A DNA stretch of 64,000 bases from Maribacter orientalis (GTDB taxonomy: Bacteria > Bacteroidota > Bacteroidia > Flavobacteriales > Flavobacteriaceae), in contig NZ_FNZN01000001.1 of assembly GCF_900109345.1 (NCBI RefSeq), forward strand, positions 503,883 through 567,882, given 5' to 3'. Shown in pieces: positions 42,806-51,061 of the stretch; positions within the stretch are counted from its first letter, which is position 1, and the number at the start of each line of letters is the position of its first letter. Made by a program: the position numbers and the translations under genes. The notes below the pieces were generated by a model. That model worked only from the letters and a program-made list of their open reading frames with translations, was not told where the DNA came from and did no database searches.

Positions 42806-42843
42806 AGAAAAGGACCTTTCGTAAAACCGGAGGGTTCTTTTCT
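42806..42843 (+). terminator. Terminator-like hairpin after DUF4252 copy 2
   Basis: AGAAAAGGACCT (42806-42817) pairs with AGGGTTCTTTTCT (42831-42843), allowing a G-U pair and a one-base bulge. The T-rich right arm could serve as the release tract. Confidence 0.55.
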
Positions 42844-42863
42844 TCAATTTTAAAAAATGCATT

Positions 42864-43403
42864 ATGAAAAAAGTATATTGGGTTTTAGTAATGGTATTAG
42901 GTTTTACCATTTCATCTTGTTCTTCAGAACAAAGTTTACAGCAATATTTTATTGCAAGTGCCGAAAATCCGAATTTTATGTCTTTCGATTTACCTTCTAG
43001 TCTTTTGAATTTAGAAAAGGCAGAATTAAGTGAAACTCAAAAAAAGGCGGCAAGTTCCCTTAAGAAGTTAAACATTCTAGCTTTTCAGAAAAAGGAGCAT
43101 AACACTGCCGATTATGAAGTGCAAAAGGCAGCTATTAAGACTATTTTAAAAAGTTCAGATTTTAGCGAATTAATGAAGATGAATACATCTTTTGGAAAAG
43201 CTACAATTCAATTGAAAGGAGACGATGATACTATAGACGAAATTGTAATCTATGGCGATAATGACGAAAAGGGATTAATTCTTGTTCGTGTTTTGGGTGA
43301 TGATATGAACCCAGCTAGTTTCGTGCAATTGATACAGGCTATGGAAAAATCTGATTTTAACGGTAAAGGCCTTGAACAACTTGGTAATTTAATAAAAGGC
43401 TAA
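42864..43403 (+). CDS. DUF4252 lipoprotein (copy 3)
   Basis: A 179-residue lipoprotein (signal VYWVLVMVLGFTISSC, Cys at residue 19). It is more diverged than copies 1 and 2: EQSLQQYFIASAENPNFMSFDLPSSLL replaces the FDKYED start, but LKSSDFSELMKMNTSFGKATIQLKGDDDTIDEIVIYG keeps the DUF4252 core. It is the only lipidated one of the three, so it is likely held at a membrane while the others are soluble. Function unknown. A terminator follows. Confidence 0.78.
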   Translation: MKKVYWVLVMVLGFTISSCSSEQSLQQYFIASAENPNFMSFDLPSSLLNLEKAELSETQKKAASSLKKLNILAFQKKEHNTADYEVQKAAIKTILKSSDFSELMKMNTSFGKATIQLKGDDDTIDEIVIYGDNDEKGLILVRVLGDDMNPASFVQLIQAMEKSDFNGKGLEQLGNLIKG

Positions 43404-43432
43404 TCATCCTTCATCATATTAGTTTTAAATAC

Positions 43433-43464
43433 AACCTGTTACGAATATGTAATAGGTTTTTTTT
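43433..43464 (+). terminator. Terminator of the ECF/DUF4252 gene run
   Basis: AACCTGTTAC (43433-43442) pairs with GTAATAGGTT (43449-43458), with one G-U pair, and is followed by a T run. Confidence 0.82.
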
Positions 43465-43571
43465 GTTTTAAATTGTGGTTTAAATGTATTTTTAATGTGA
43501 CCTATAAAAAAAGATTGTGTCCTAATAATTGAGGACAATTAAATAACAACCTAAATAAAAAACTATTTAGA

Positions 43572-44381
43572 ATGGAAGATGCACAAGTATGGATTGAAAA
43601 AGGAATTGATTTTATAATGGTATTTGGACCAAAAATAATTGGTGCGATTCTAATTTATATTATTGGTTCTTGGGTTATAAAGAAGTTAGTTGGTGTTGCC
43701 AGAAAAGGTATGACCAAACAAGAATATGACGAATCACTCAAGAAGTTCTTATTAAGCTTAGTAAAATGGGCACTTACTATCTTTCTAATTATTACCGTTA
43801 TATCAACATTAGGTGTCGAGACTACAAGTTTTGCTGCTGTAATAGCCGCTGCTGGTTTGGCAATTGGTTTGGCCTTACAAGGATCACTATCCAATTTCGC
43901 TGGTGGTGTTTTGCTAATTATTTTTAAACCTTATAAAATTGGAGATTTAGTTGAAGCACAAGGTGTTTTAGGTAATGTAAAAGAAATCGAAATCTTTACA
44001 ACTAAATTGATTACCCCTCAAAATAAATTGGCTATTATACCGAATGGTGCGATGGCAAATGGAAATATAATCAACTATACGGCAGAAGGTAAAATGAGAG
44101 TTGACACCACTGTAGGCGTAAGTTATGATTCTGACCTTCAAAAAACGAAAGATGCTTTATTAGCTATGTTAGTGGCAAACCCTAAAGTATTAAAGGATCC
44201 AGCCCCATCGGTTAATGTATCTGAATTAGCAGATAGTTCTGTGAACCTTGCCGTACGCCCTTACTGTAAGCCAGAAGACTATTGGGATGTATATTTTGCA
44301 ACTATAGAAGGTACAAAGAAAGCCCTGGATAGTGCAGGTATTGAAATTCCTTATCCACACGAAGTTCAAATTAATAAGTAA
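43572..44381 (+). CDS. Small-conductance mechanosensitive channel (MscS family)
   Basis: A 269-residue inner membrane channel that opens on membrane tension. Three helices: about 17-34, 57-80 and 85-105. The third is the Gly/Ala-rich pore helix AAVIAAAGLAIGLALQGSLSNFAGGVLLI, then the beta domain FKPYKIGDLVEAQG and TTKLITPQNKLAIIPNG. The length and layout match E. coli MscS (286). It is a lone gene between two terminators. Confidence 0.94.
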   Translation: MEDAQVWIEKGIDFIMVFGPKIIGAILIYIIGSWVIKKLVGVARKGMTKQEYDESLKKFLLSLVKWALTIFLIITVISTLGVETTSFAAVIAAAGLAIGLALQGSLSNFAGGVLLIIFKPYKIGDLVEAQGVLGNVKEIEIFTTKLITPQNKLAIIPNGAMANGNIINYTAEGKMRVDTTVGVSYDSDLQKTKDALLAMLVANPKVLKDPAPSVNVSELADSSVNLAVRPYCKPEDYWDVYFATIEGTKKALDSAGIEIPYPHEVQINK

Positions 44382-44400
44382 TAATAATAATAGGAAGAAA

Positions 44401-44427
44401 AAAGACCACCGAAAGGTGGTCTTTTTA
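44401..44427. terminator. Terminator after the MscS gene
   Basis: AAAGACCACC (44401-44410), loop GAAA, GGTGGTCTTT (44415-44424): a perfect 10-bp stem with a GNRA-type loop and T run. It also suits the convergent purB transcript. Confidence 0.93.
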
Positions 44428-44462
44428 TATAAGGTAATTTTAAAATTAATACACTACAAATA

Positions 44463-45806
44463 TTATATACCCGTATAATTACTAGGTGATATCTGTTTAA
44501 GTTCTTTCTTTATAGTATCAGAAACTTCTAAGGTATCGATGAAATTAGAAATAGAATCTTTATTTATTTTTTCATTTGTACGTGTAAGTCCTTTCAAAGC
44601 CTCGTATGGGTTTGGATAACTTTCTCGCCTTAAAATAGTTTGAATGGCTTCGGCAACAACCGCCCAATTATTTTCTAAATCTTGCTCAAATTTATCTCTA
44701 TTTAATAATAACTTGTTCAATCCTTTTAAAGTAGATTGAAAAGCAATCATAGTATGGGCAAATGGCACACCTACATTACGAAGCACTGTACTATCTGTTA
44801 AATCCCGTTGTAATCTTGAAACTGGTAATTTTGCGGATAAATGTTCGAAAATAGCGTTAGCAATACCAAGGTTACCTTCTGAGTTTTCAAAATCGATTGG
44901 GTTTACTTTATGAGGCATTGCAGACGAACCAACTTCACCGGCCTTAATTTTCTGTTTAAAATAGTCCATGGATACATATGTCCAAAAATCTCGGTCTAAA
45001 TCTAAAACGATAGTATTAATACGTTTAAGAGCATCGAAAAGTGCGGCCAAATGGTCGTAATGTTCAATCTGCGTTGTTGGAAAAGAATGTTGAAGACCTA
45101 ACTTTTCTTGAACGAAATTTTGACCAAATTCTCTCCAATCTATAGATGGGTAGGCAACCAGATGGGCATTAAAATTACCGGTAGCACCACCAAATTTTGC
45201 AGCACTTGGTATATCGTTCAATAAATTAAATTGTTCTTTTAATCGAACTACATAAACCATAATTTCCTTTCCTAATCTCGTAGGAGACGCAGGTTGACCA
45301 TGTGTTCTTGCTAGCATAGGTATATCTGCCCATTCTAATGTTAGAACATCTAGCTTTTCAAGTAATTCGAAATATTGAGGAACATAAACCTCATTCATCG
45401 CTTCTTTAATAGAAAGCGGAATGGCTGTGTTATTAATGTCTTGTGATGTTAATCCGAAATGGATAAACTCTTTAAATTTTGAAAGCCCTAAAGAATCAAA
45501 AGCCTTTTTTATAAAATACTCAACCGCCTTAACATCATGATTGGTTACTTTTTCTATCTCTTTAATTTCTTGAGCATTTGCTGTAGTAAATTCAGTATAG
45601 ATTTTACGCAGATCTTCGAACTTAGAAGAATCAAAAGAAGATAACTGCTTTAAAGGAATCTCGCAAAGAGCAATAAAATATTCGATTTCTACTCTTACCC
45701 TATACTTAATCAATGCTTCTTCAGAAAAATAAGGAGACAATGAATTGGTTTTTGAACTATAGCGACCGTCGATTGGAGAAATGGCATTTAATGCGTTAAG
45801 AGACAT
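44463..45806 (-). CDS. purB: Adenylosuccinate lyase
   Basis: A 447-residue enzyme with two purine-path reactions: SAICAR to AICAR and adenylosuccinate to AMP, each releasing fumarate. The start MSLNALNAISPIDGRYSSKT at ATG 45806 is typical; an in-frame ATG at 45848 lies upstream of the -7 box and is rejected. Seen: HFGLTSQDINNTA (the fumarase-superfamily TS motif), THGQPASPTRLGKE with the catalytic His, and the flexible signature GSSAMPHKVNPIDFENSEGN with the catalytic Ser. The E. coli-type short-insertion form. It has its own promoter. Confidence 0.96.
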   Translation of the reverse strand: MSLNALNAISPIDGRYSSKTNSLSPYFSEEALIKYRVRVEIEYFIALCEIPLKQLSSFDSSKFEDLRKIYTEFTTANAQEIKEIEKVTNHDVKAVEYFIKKAFDSLGLSKFKEFIHFGLTSQDINNTAIPLSIKEAMNEVYVPQYFELLEKLDVLTLEWADIPMLARTHGQPASPTRLGKEIMVYVVRLKEQFNLLNDIPSAAKFGGATGNFNAHLVAYPSIDWREFGQNFVQEKLGLQHSFPTTQIEHYDHLAALFDALKRINTIVLDLDRDFWTYVSMDYFKQKIKAGEVGSSAMPHKVNPIDFENSEGNLGIANAIFEHLSAKLPVSRLQRDLTDSTVLRNVGVPFAHTMIAFQSTLKGLNKLLLNRDKFEQDLENNWAVVAEAIQTILRRESYPNPYEALKGLTRTNEKINKDSISNFIDTLEVSDTIKKELKQISPSNYTGI

Positions 45807-45831
45807 AATTAATGGTTGAATTAATAAGCGG

Positions 45832-45839
45832 CAAATATA
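45832..45839 (-). promoter_or_regulatory. -7 box of purB
   Basis: TATATTTG on the minus strand matches TAnnTTTG. RNA would begin near 45825, about 20 nt before ATG 45806. Confidence 0.5.
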
Positions 45840-45934
45840 CCTATTCATACCATAGATTAAAACACTATTCGCTTTAAGTTGCAGTCAAAAAGTGATTTTC
45901 AAATAAAGAAAAACGGAGTTGTAATACTATTAGG

Positions 45935-46501
45935 CTAGCTTTTTTCAAGTGCCTTTAAAGTCATTCTTGCGCGTGCTTTATATGCAGCGCTCCCATTTTC
46001 ATAATTCTGATTTAAAATAAGTTTTAGTTCGGGATGAATCCAGGTTATATTTTCACCAAGCAATAAAAGGGTTGTCATTGAATAGGCTTTAGGGGCAACT
46101 TTATGGTCGCCAATGAGCCAATCGAATGCTGCTTCAGCAATAGTATTTAAATGTTGTTTGGTAAGTATTCTTTTTGAAAGAGATGACTTGACAGAATAAT
46201 GATGTTCAACTAGAAGCATGCATATTTTTGAGGCAGGTCGAATTGATGATTCTAAGGTTAAACTAGATAGTGAGCACAAAAATGAATCGATATAAGGGAA
46301 AATAAATTCTAACTTTTTCTTTATAAGAAATTCTAAAACCCAACTTGCTTTACAAGATATAGGGTCTATATCATCTTTAAAAATTTCTATTAAAATAGGA
46401 ATGAGATGGGCATTTTCTTCAATTTTAAATACCATCTTACTACGATTTTCTCGAGTTGCATTAACATAATTCAATGCATGGCAAAGCTCTTCCTTGGTCA
46501 T
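45935..46501 (-). CDS. Alpha-helical HEAT-repeat-like protein
   Basis: A 188-residue, all-helical soluble protein with a repeating pattern (LIPILIEIFKDDIDPISCKASWVLEFLI, then FIFPYIDSFLCSLSSL, then AAFDWLIGDHKVAPKAYSMTTLLLLGEN), like a small HEAT/ARM solenoid. As far as I recall, close relatives beside purB carry the name adenylosuccinate lyase in some genomes, but it has none of the PurB motifs. The function is unknown; it may be a protein-binding scaffold. Its start overlaps, in the opposite direction, an in-frame upstream ATG of the haem-binding gene. Confidence 0.62.
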   Translation of the reverse strand: MTKEELCHALNYVNATRENRSKMVFKIEENAHLIPILIEIFKDDIDPISCKASWVLEFLIKKKLEFIFPYIDSFLCSLSSLTLESSIRPASKICMLLVEHHYSVKSSLSKRILTKQHLNTIAEAAFDWLIGDHKVAPKAYSMTTLLLLGENITWIHPELKLILNQNYENGSAAYKARARMTLKALEKS

Positions 46502-46535
46502 AAAATTGTATCTTTATTCGATATTTCCCCCAAAT

Positions 46536-47009
46536 ATGAAATTACTAAAAAAAAATAGCCTAGGTGTGGTTTTAGTATTGATAGCCATGCAATTTTATAG
46601 TCCTACAAAGAATATTTCCCCTGGTAACCATACTCAAATTTTTATTAAAGAGACTAATCCCTCTCCCAATTTGAAAGCTTTATTTGAAACCTCTTGTTAT
46701 GATTGTCATAGTAATAATACGGCCTATCCATGGTACAATAATGTAGCGCCAATTTCATATTGGATTGATAGCCACGTTAAAGAAGGAAAGAACAATTTAA
46801 ATTTTTCTGAGTGGCAAAATTATTCAATAGATAAGAAAGACCATCTTTTAGAAGAGATTGAAGAAATGGTTGTTCAAGAAAATATGCCATTAACCGAGTA
46901 TACATATTTGCACAGCAATTCTAAAATATCAGATAAGGAAGTAGGTGAAATTGTAGCGTGGGTGAAACAAACAAGAATTATTTACCAATTAGGGAAGCAA
47001 CCAAAGTAG
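46536..47009 (+). CDS. Exported haem-binding-domain protein (CxxCH)
   Basis: About 157 residues from ATG 46536. The start MKLLKKNSLGVVLVLIAMQF is a signal or anchor helix; an in-frame ATG at 46494 would add 14 residues before it. A single c-type haem motif CYDCH (in FETSCYDCHSNNTAYPWYN) is followed by aromatic residues and NMPLTEYTYLH, where the Met may be the second haem ligand. This is the Bacteroidetes haem-binding domain family. It is likely periplasmic with a haem attached by the c-type maturation system. The 3' end overlaps the convergent sirtuin gene by 32 bp. Confidence 0.83.
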   Translation: MKLLKKNSLGVVLVLIAMQFYSPTKNISPGNHTQIFIKETNPSPNLKALFETSCYDCHSNNTAYPWYNNVAPISYWIDSHVKEGKNNLNFSEWQNYSIDKKDHLLEEIEEMVVQENMPLTEYTYLHSNSKISDKEVGEIVAWVKQTRIIYQLGKQPK

Positions 47010-47664
47010 GAACACCTTTTACTGCGTTTTCTGAAATAACGGTTAAATTTCCATTCACAACACCTTTAATTGCTGGTTTTGGATCTATGAAGAATATAGG
47101 TGTATTTGCTTTAGCGTAATCTATTAGGCTTGCCGCCGGATAAACTTGCATTGAGGTTCCTATAATTATAAGATAATCGGCCTTTTCGGTAATATTTATG
47201 GCTTCTTCTAATAAAGGTACAGCTTCACCGAACCAAACAATATGAGGTCTAATTTGATATCCATTTTTGCATTTGTCTCCTAAGCGTATATCGTTTTTAC
47301 AATCAAATACATCATCAGTTGAAGCCATGCTTCTGGCTTTTAATAATTCGCCGTGTAAATGAAGTACTTGAGAACTTCCGGCTCGCTCATGTAAATCATC
47401 AACGTTCTGGGTTATAATATGCACATTATAGTGCTTGTCCAGTTCAACCAAAGCTAGGTGCGCTTGATTCGGATACACGCTTGATAATTCTCTTCTACGT
47501 TGATTGTAAAATTCTAAGACCAATTGTGGGTTGTTATAAAATCCTTGAGGAGTGGCAACTTCCATAACGTCATGACCTTCCCATAAACCATTTGCGTCCC
47601 TAAACGTTTTTAATCCGCTTTCGGAAGATATTCCTGCTCCGGTTAATACAACAATGTTCTTCAT
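46978..47664 (-). CDS. cobB: NAD-dependent protein deacylase (class III sirtuin, CobB-like)
   Basis: A 228-residue sirtuin that removes lysine acyl groups using NAD. NAD motifs: GAGISSESGLKTFR (9-22) and TQNVDDLHERAG (85-96); catalytic His104 in HLHGEL. Tyr53 and Arg56 in FYNQRR match the YxxR set that favours succinyl/malonyl-lysine, as in SIRT5 and CobB. The zinc loop is reduced: only Cys122 and Cys132 lie between the catalytic His and RPHIVWFGE, instead of four Cys. So this protein probably does not bind structural zinc in the usual way. It ends by overlapping the haem-binding gene by 32 bp. Confidence 0.9.
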   Translation of the reverse strand: MKNIVVLTGAGISSESGLKTFRDANGLWEGHDVMEVATPQGFYNNPQLVLEFYNQRRRELSSVYPNQAHLALVELDKHYNVHIITQNVDDLHERAGSSQVLHLHGELLKARSMASTDDVFDCKNDIRLGDKCKNGYQIRPHIVWFGEAVPLLEEAINITEKADYLIIIGTSMQVYPAASLIDYAKANTPIFFIDPKPAIKGVVNGNLTVISENAVKGVPTLVASLIGK

Positions 47665-47712
47665 GGTTTTTTAAAATTAAACTTAAAAATATACTTTTCT
47701 TATCTTGGAAGC

Positions 47713-48369
47713 ATGATGGATGAGAAGCTTTTGGCATATTTAGAAGAATTTATTTCAGAAAAAAGAATTGAGCGGTTTAATGATATATTAGGTCATAGAA
47801 CCAATTTTATAACCGTTGCTATAGAAGATGTTTTTCAAATGCATAATACTAGTGCTGTAATACGCAGTTGTGAATCATTTGGCATACAGCAAGCACATTT
47901 AATAGAAGGTAAATATGGCCAACGTTTAGATGAGGAAATTGCTATGGGTGCCCAAAAATGGGTAGATGTAAAAAGATATAAAAATTCGAATGATGCGGTT
48001 GATGTACTTAAGAATAAAGGGTATAAAATTGTTGCTACCAGCCCACATGCCGATAGCTCATTATTGCAAGATTATGAATTAGATGGAAAAATGGCCTTAT
48101 TCTTTGGTACTGAAAATAAGGGTTTAAGCGACTACGTGCTGAAAAATGCTGATGCTTATTTGAAAATACCGATGGTAGGTTTTACCGAAAGTTTGAATAT
48201 TTCAGTTTCAGCAGCGATTATTCTACAACACTTAACATCTAAATTAAAGTCTTCCAATTTTGACTGGAAGCTGACCCAAGCAGAAATGATGGAGAAACGA
48301 TTAGATTGGACCAAAAAATCTATAAAAAGTATCGATGATATCTTGATTAGGTATGATTCTGATAATTAA
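47713..48369 (+). CDS. trmH: SPOUT tRNA/rRNA 2'-O-methyltransferase (TrmH-like)
   Basis: A 218-residue SAM-dependent SPOUT methyltransferase. Motif 1: FQMHNTSAVIRSCESFGI with the conserved Asn and Arg (about 38-55); motif 2: LFFGTENKGLSDYVL; motif 3: IPMVGFTESLNISVSAAIIL. The length and the MQRI-less, short N-terminal extension fit TrmH (Gm18 of tRNA), with C-terminal KRLDWTKKSI. SpoU-type rRNA enzymes are the alternative but usually carry an N-terminal substrate domain that is absent here. It diverges from the sirtuin gene by 48 bp. Confidence 0.85.
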   Translation: MMDEKLLAYLEEFISEKRIERFNDILGHRTNFITVAIEDVFQMHNTSAVIRSCESFGIQQAHLIEGKYGQRLDEEIAMGAQKWVDVKRYKNSNDAVDVLKNKGYKIVATSPHADSSLLQDYELDGKMALFFGTENKGLSDYVLKNADAYLKIPMVGFTESLNISVSAAIILQHLTSKLKSSNFDWKLTQAEMMEKRLDWTKKSIKSIDDILIRYDSDN

Positions 48370-48410
48370 ATTTTACTTAACTTGTTGTCTAATAACTATT
48401 TGAAAAACAG

Positions 48411-48944
48411 ATGTATTACGTATTAATAATTTTAGGAGTGTTATTGGCAATACTAATTATTCTATCCTTTATTGCCCCAAAGAGTTATCATGTTTATAGG
48501 TCGGTAGAACTAGAACATCCCACGGAAAAAGTTTGGGAACAACTAAAATTTTTAAAGAAACAACAAGAGTGGTCGCCGTGGGCAAGAAAAGACCCGAATA
48601 TGGACCAAAAATTTACTGGTATAGACGGCGAGGTTGGCGCCGTAAGTTATTGGAACGGCAATAAAGAAGTAGGTGAGGGCGAGCAAGAAATAACTAAAAT
48701 AGTTGAAGGTAAGCGAATTGAACAAGATTTAAGATTCTTAAAACCGATTAAATCGGAATCTGATTGTTATATGGACTTGGAGGAACTAGATAATAATAGG
48801 AGTAAAGTGACTTGGGGGTTTACAGGAACCAATAAATTTCCTATGAGTATTATGATGCTATTTATGAGTATGGATAAAATGGTAGGAAAAGATTTTGAAC
48901 AAGGATTACAGAATCTTAAACATAATTTAAGTAGTGAAATATGA
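48411..48944 (+). CDS. SRPBCC/START-like domain protein
   Basis: A 177-residue protein with one N-terminal membrane helix (about 3-22) and an SRPBCC fold: SYHVYRSVELEHPTEKVWEQLKFLKKQQEWSPWA, then MDQKFTGIDGEVGAVSYWNGNKEVGEGEQEITKIVEG. This is the common polyketide_cyc2-like branch with a PWA motif. It probably binds a hydrophobic ligand near the membrane. The stop overlaps the start of the next gene by 4 bp, so the two are translationally coupled. Confidence 0.85.
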   Translation: MYYVLIILGVLLAILIILSFIAPKSYHVYRSVELEHPTEKVWEQLKFLKKQQEWSPWARKDPNMDQKFTGIDGEVGAVSYWNGNKEVGEGEQEITKIVEGKRIEQDLRFLKPIKSESDCYMDLEELDNNRSKVTWGFTGTNKFPMSIMMLFMSMDKMVGKDFEQGLQNLKHNLSSEI

Positions 48945-49306
48945 TAGCATGGTTTGAAATTCCGGTTGCAGATATGCAACGAGCTCAAAAGTTTTACGAA
49001 ACTATCTTAGACATTACAATAACAGTCAATAATTTTGGGCAATTTGTAATGGGACTGTTTCCTGATAAGCCTATTATAGGTCAGGCAAATGGTGCCTTGG
49101 TACAGCATGATCAATATGTGCCAAGTTTAACCGAAGGGGCTTTGGTATACTTTGCCTGTGAAGATACGGCCACTGTATTGGACAAGGTGGAGAAAGCAGG
49201 CGGACAAGTATTACAGCCAAAAACAGAAATTGGTGATGGTCATGGTTTTATGGGTCTGCTGAAAGATACGGAGGGAAATAGGATTGCCCTCCATTCTAAT
49301 GCCTAG
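48941..49306 (+). CDS. VOC-superfamily protein (glyoxalase/bleomycin resistance fold)
   Basis: A 121-residue single-domain VOC protein: WFEIPVADMQRAQKFYETIL at the start, LVYFACEDTATVLDKVEKAGGQVLQPKTEIG in the second half and GFMGLLKDTEGNRIALHS at the end. Metal ligands of glyoxalase I type are not clearly all present (the first position is Glu4). Coupled to the SRPBCC gene by ATGA. It could be an isomerase or a small-molecule binder. Function unknown. Confidence 0.83.
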   Translation: MIAWFEIPVADMQRAQKFYETILDITITVNNFGQFVMGLFPDKPIIGQANGALVQHDQYVPSLTEGALVYFACEDTATVLDKVEKAGGQVLQPKTEIGDGHGFMGLLKDTEGNRIALHSNA

Positions 49307-49318
49307 TATGCTATTTCT

Positions 49319-51010
49319 CTAGTGCTTTGGTTCTAATAAAACGATATCAAAATCATTTTCAAGAACAATTATACCGTTGACTACTGTACTTTCGGTTTCA
49401 GAATATCTGTCAAAAAGTTTTGTACCATCTCCAAATACACCTTTTACCGAAATGGACTTTTTTCCTTTTGGTAAGTCGAGTGCAATAATAACTTTATCAA
49501 CATACTCCTCTTTATTTAAATACCTACTAAAAACATAGGGCTCTTTAGTAATTAGTTTATGAATACCAGCTCCGATGGCCGGGTGGTCATTTCTAAAAGA
49601 ACCAATTTGCTGCCAATGATTTAAAATTTCTTTTGTTTGTGCTAAACTATCAAGCTCATTCCAATTCATAAAAGACCTTAATTTGGCATCACCCTCAGTT
49701 CCTTCAATCGTTAAGTCTCTTGCCGTTTCATCGCCATAATAGATTTGTGAAGCTCCAGGAGTTAAAAGAAGAACATTTGCGGCTCTTTTTGGGTTTGTTC
49801 GTTCTTTGTCGAAAGGCTGTCCATCATCGTGCGATGTAAGGTAGTTTAAAACACTTTTGTCTTTTAAAGTAGTATGCAGCAGTTTGCTATATTTAGAAAA
49901 AATGGATTCGTAGTCCTTTTCAGCGTCTGTCTTTAATTCAAAGTTTATTAAACTTTTGAAACCGTTGGCAAAATAATCTACTTTTTTATCCCCAAAATCA
50001 TATTCTCGACCACCAGAAATTCCGTAATTATATACTTCACCAACCATATAGAAAGGGTTGTTGTCCAAAACCTTATCAGCGTTCTTCTTTTTCCATAAAT
50101 CGAATGCCGCTGATGATTCTTTATAGAGTTCAGCCCAAGCATTTTCATTTGCATGTTTTACGGTATCAACCCTAAAACCATCAACCCCATATTTATTAAT
50201 GTAATCGGTAAGCCATTTCATGATATAAAACCTTGGAGTCCTGGGGTGTCCTGTTCTATCAAAAAATAAATCAAGTTCATCCAATTCCTCACTTAATCTG
50301 CCTTCAGTTTTCCATTTGGCAAGAAGTGCGTCAGGTAAATTTACTGCCGTATCAGATTCTGTTAATATATCTGGTAAATTTGCCACTAAGGTGCAGTTTG
50401 TGGTATTCTCGTATGTAGTGAATTCGCAAGTAGGAGAGGTGCGTACCCATTCTTTTGGCCAAACAGCGTCTTTTTCAGTAACTGGGCCAGTGTGGTTCAA
50501 AACCACATCTAATAGAACGCGAATACCATTTTCATGAGCTGTTTTAACCAGAGTTTCTAAATTTTTTTCGGTTCCAAAATTAGGGTCTAATGCCGTCCAG
50601 TCTTTTGCCCAATACCCATGGTAGGCATAAGTATTGCCTGTGCCTTCATCTGTGGCACCATGAACTTGCTCTATAACTGGAGTAAACCATATAGCGTTTA
50701 CGCCAAGCTTGGTAAAATAACCATCTTTAATTTTTTGAGTTATACCTTGAATGTCACCACCCATAAAGCCTCTTAGCTTTCCGGTTACCTCATCTCTTTC
50801 AAAATTTAAATCGTTTTCTGGGTTACCATTATTAAAACGGTCAGTAAGTAGAAAATATACTGTAGCGGCTTCCCACTGAAAATTAGGATTCTTTTTAGCT
50901 GTTACAACGGTGTCTGTAACCGAAGGTGTAGTTTTGGAAGTATTCTTTGCGTTCGGTTGGCAAGATGCCAGTACAACAGCAAACAGTGCTAAAAAGTATA
51001 AATTTTTCAT
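49319..51010 (-). CDS. GH13 alpha-amylase lipoprotein
   Basis: A 563-residue lipoprotein (signal LYFLALFAVVLASC, Cys17) with a GH13 (beta/alpha)8 barrel. Conserved region I DVVLNH (168-173), II GFRVDTVKH with the nucleophile Asp282, III general acid Glu325 in MVGEVYN, and IV SHDD near 395. The long insertion about 183-255 (with TSPTCEFTTYENTTNCTLV) is in domain B. It is likely a cell-surface or periplasmic alpha-glucan hydrolase. There is no SusC/SusD pair nearby, so it is not in a classic starch locus. Confidence 0.92.
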   Translation of the reverse strand: MKNLYFLALFAVVLASCQPNAKNTSKTTPSVTDTVVTAKKNPNFQWEAATVYFLLTDRFNNGNPENDLNFERDEVTGKLRGFMGGDIQGITQKIKDGYFTKLGVNAIWFTPVIEQVHGATDEGTGNTYAYHGYWAKDWTALDPNFGTEKNLETLVKTAHENGIRVLLDVVLNHTGPVTEKDAVWPKEWVRTSPTCEFTTYENTTNCTLVANLPDILTESDTAVNLPDALLAKWKTEGRLSEELDELDLFFDRTGHPRTPRFYIMKWLTDYINKYGVDGFRVDTVKHANENAWAELYKESSAAFDLWKKKNADKVLDNNPFYMVGEVYNYGISGGREYDFGDKKVDYFANGFKSLINFELKTDAEKDYESIFSKYSKLLHTTLKDKSVLNYLTSHDDGQPFDKERTNPKRAANVLLLTPGASQIYYGDETARDLTIEGTEGDAKLRSFMNWNELDSLAQTKEILNHWQQIGSFRNDHPAIGAGIHKLITKEPYVFSRYLNKEEYVDKVIIALDLPKGKKSISVKGVFGDGTKLFDRYSETESTVVNGIIVLENDFDIVLLEPKH

Positions 51011-51061
51011 TTCCTAAATATTTCTTCTAAAGCTATAACAAGGAAATCAATCTAAAAAATA

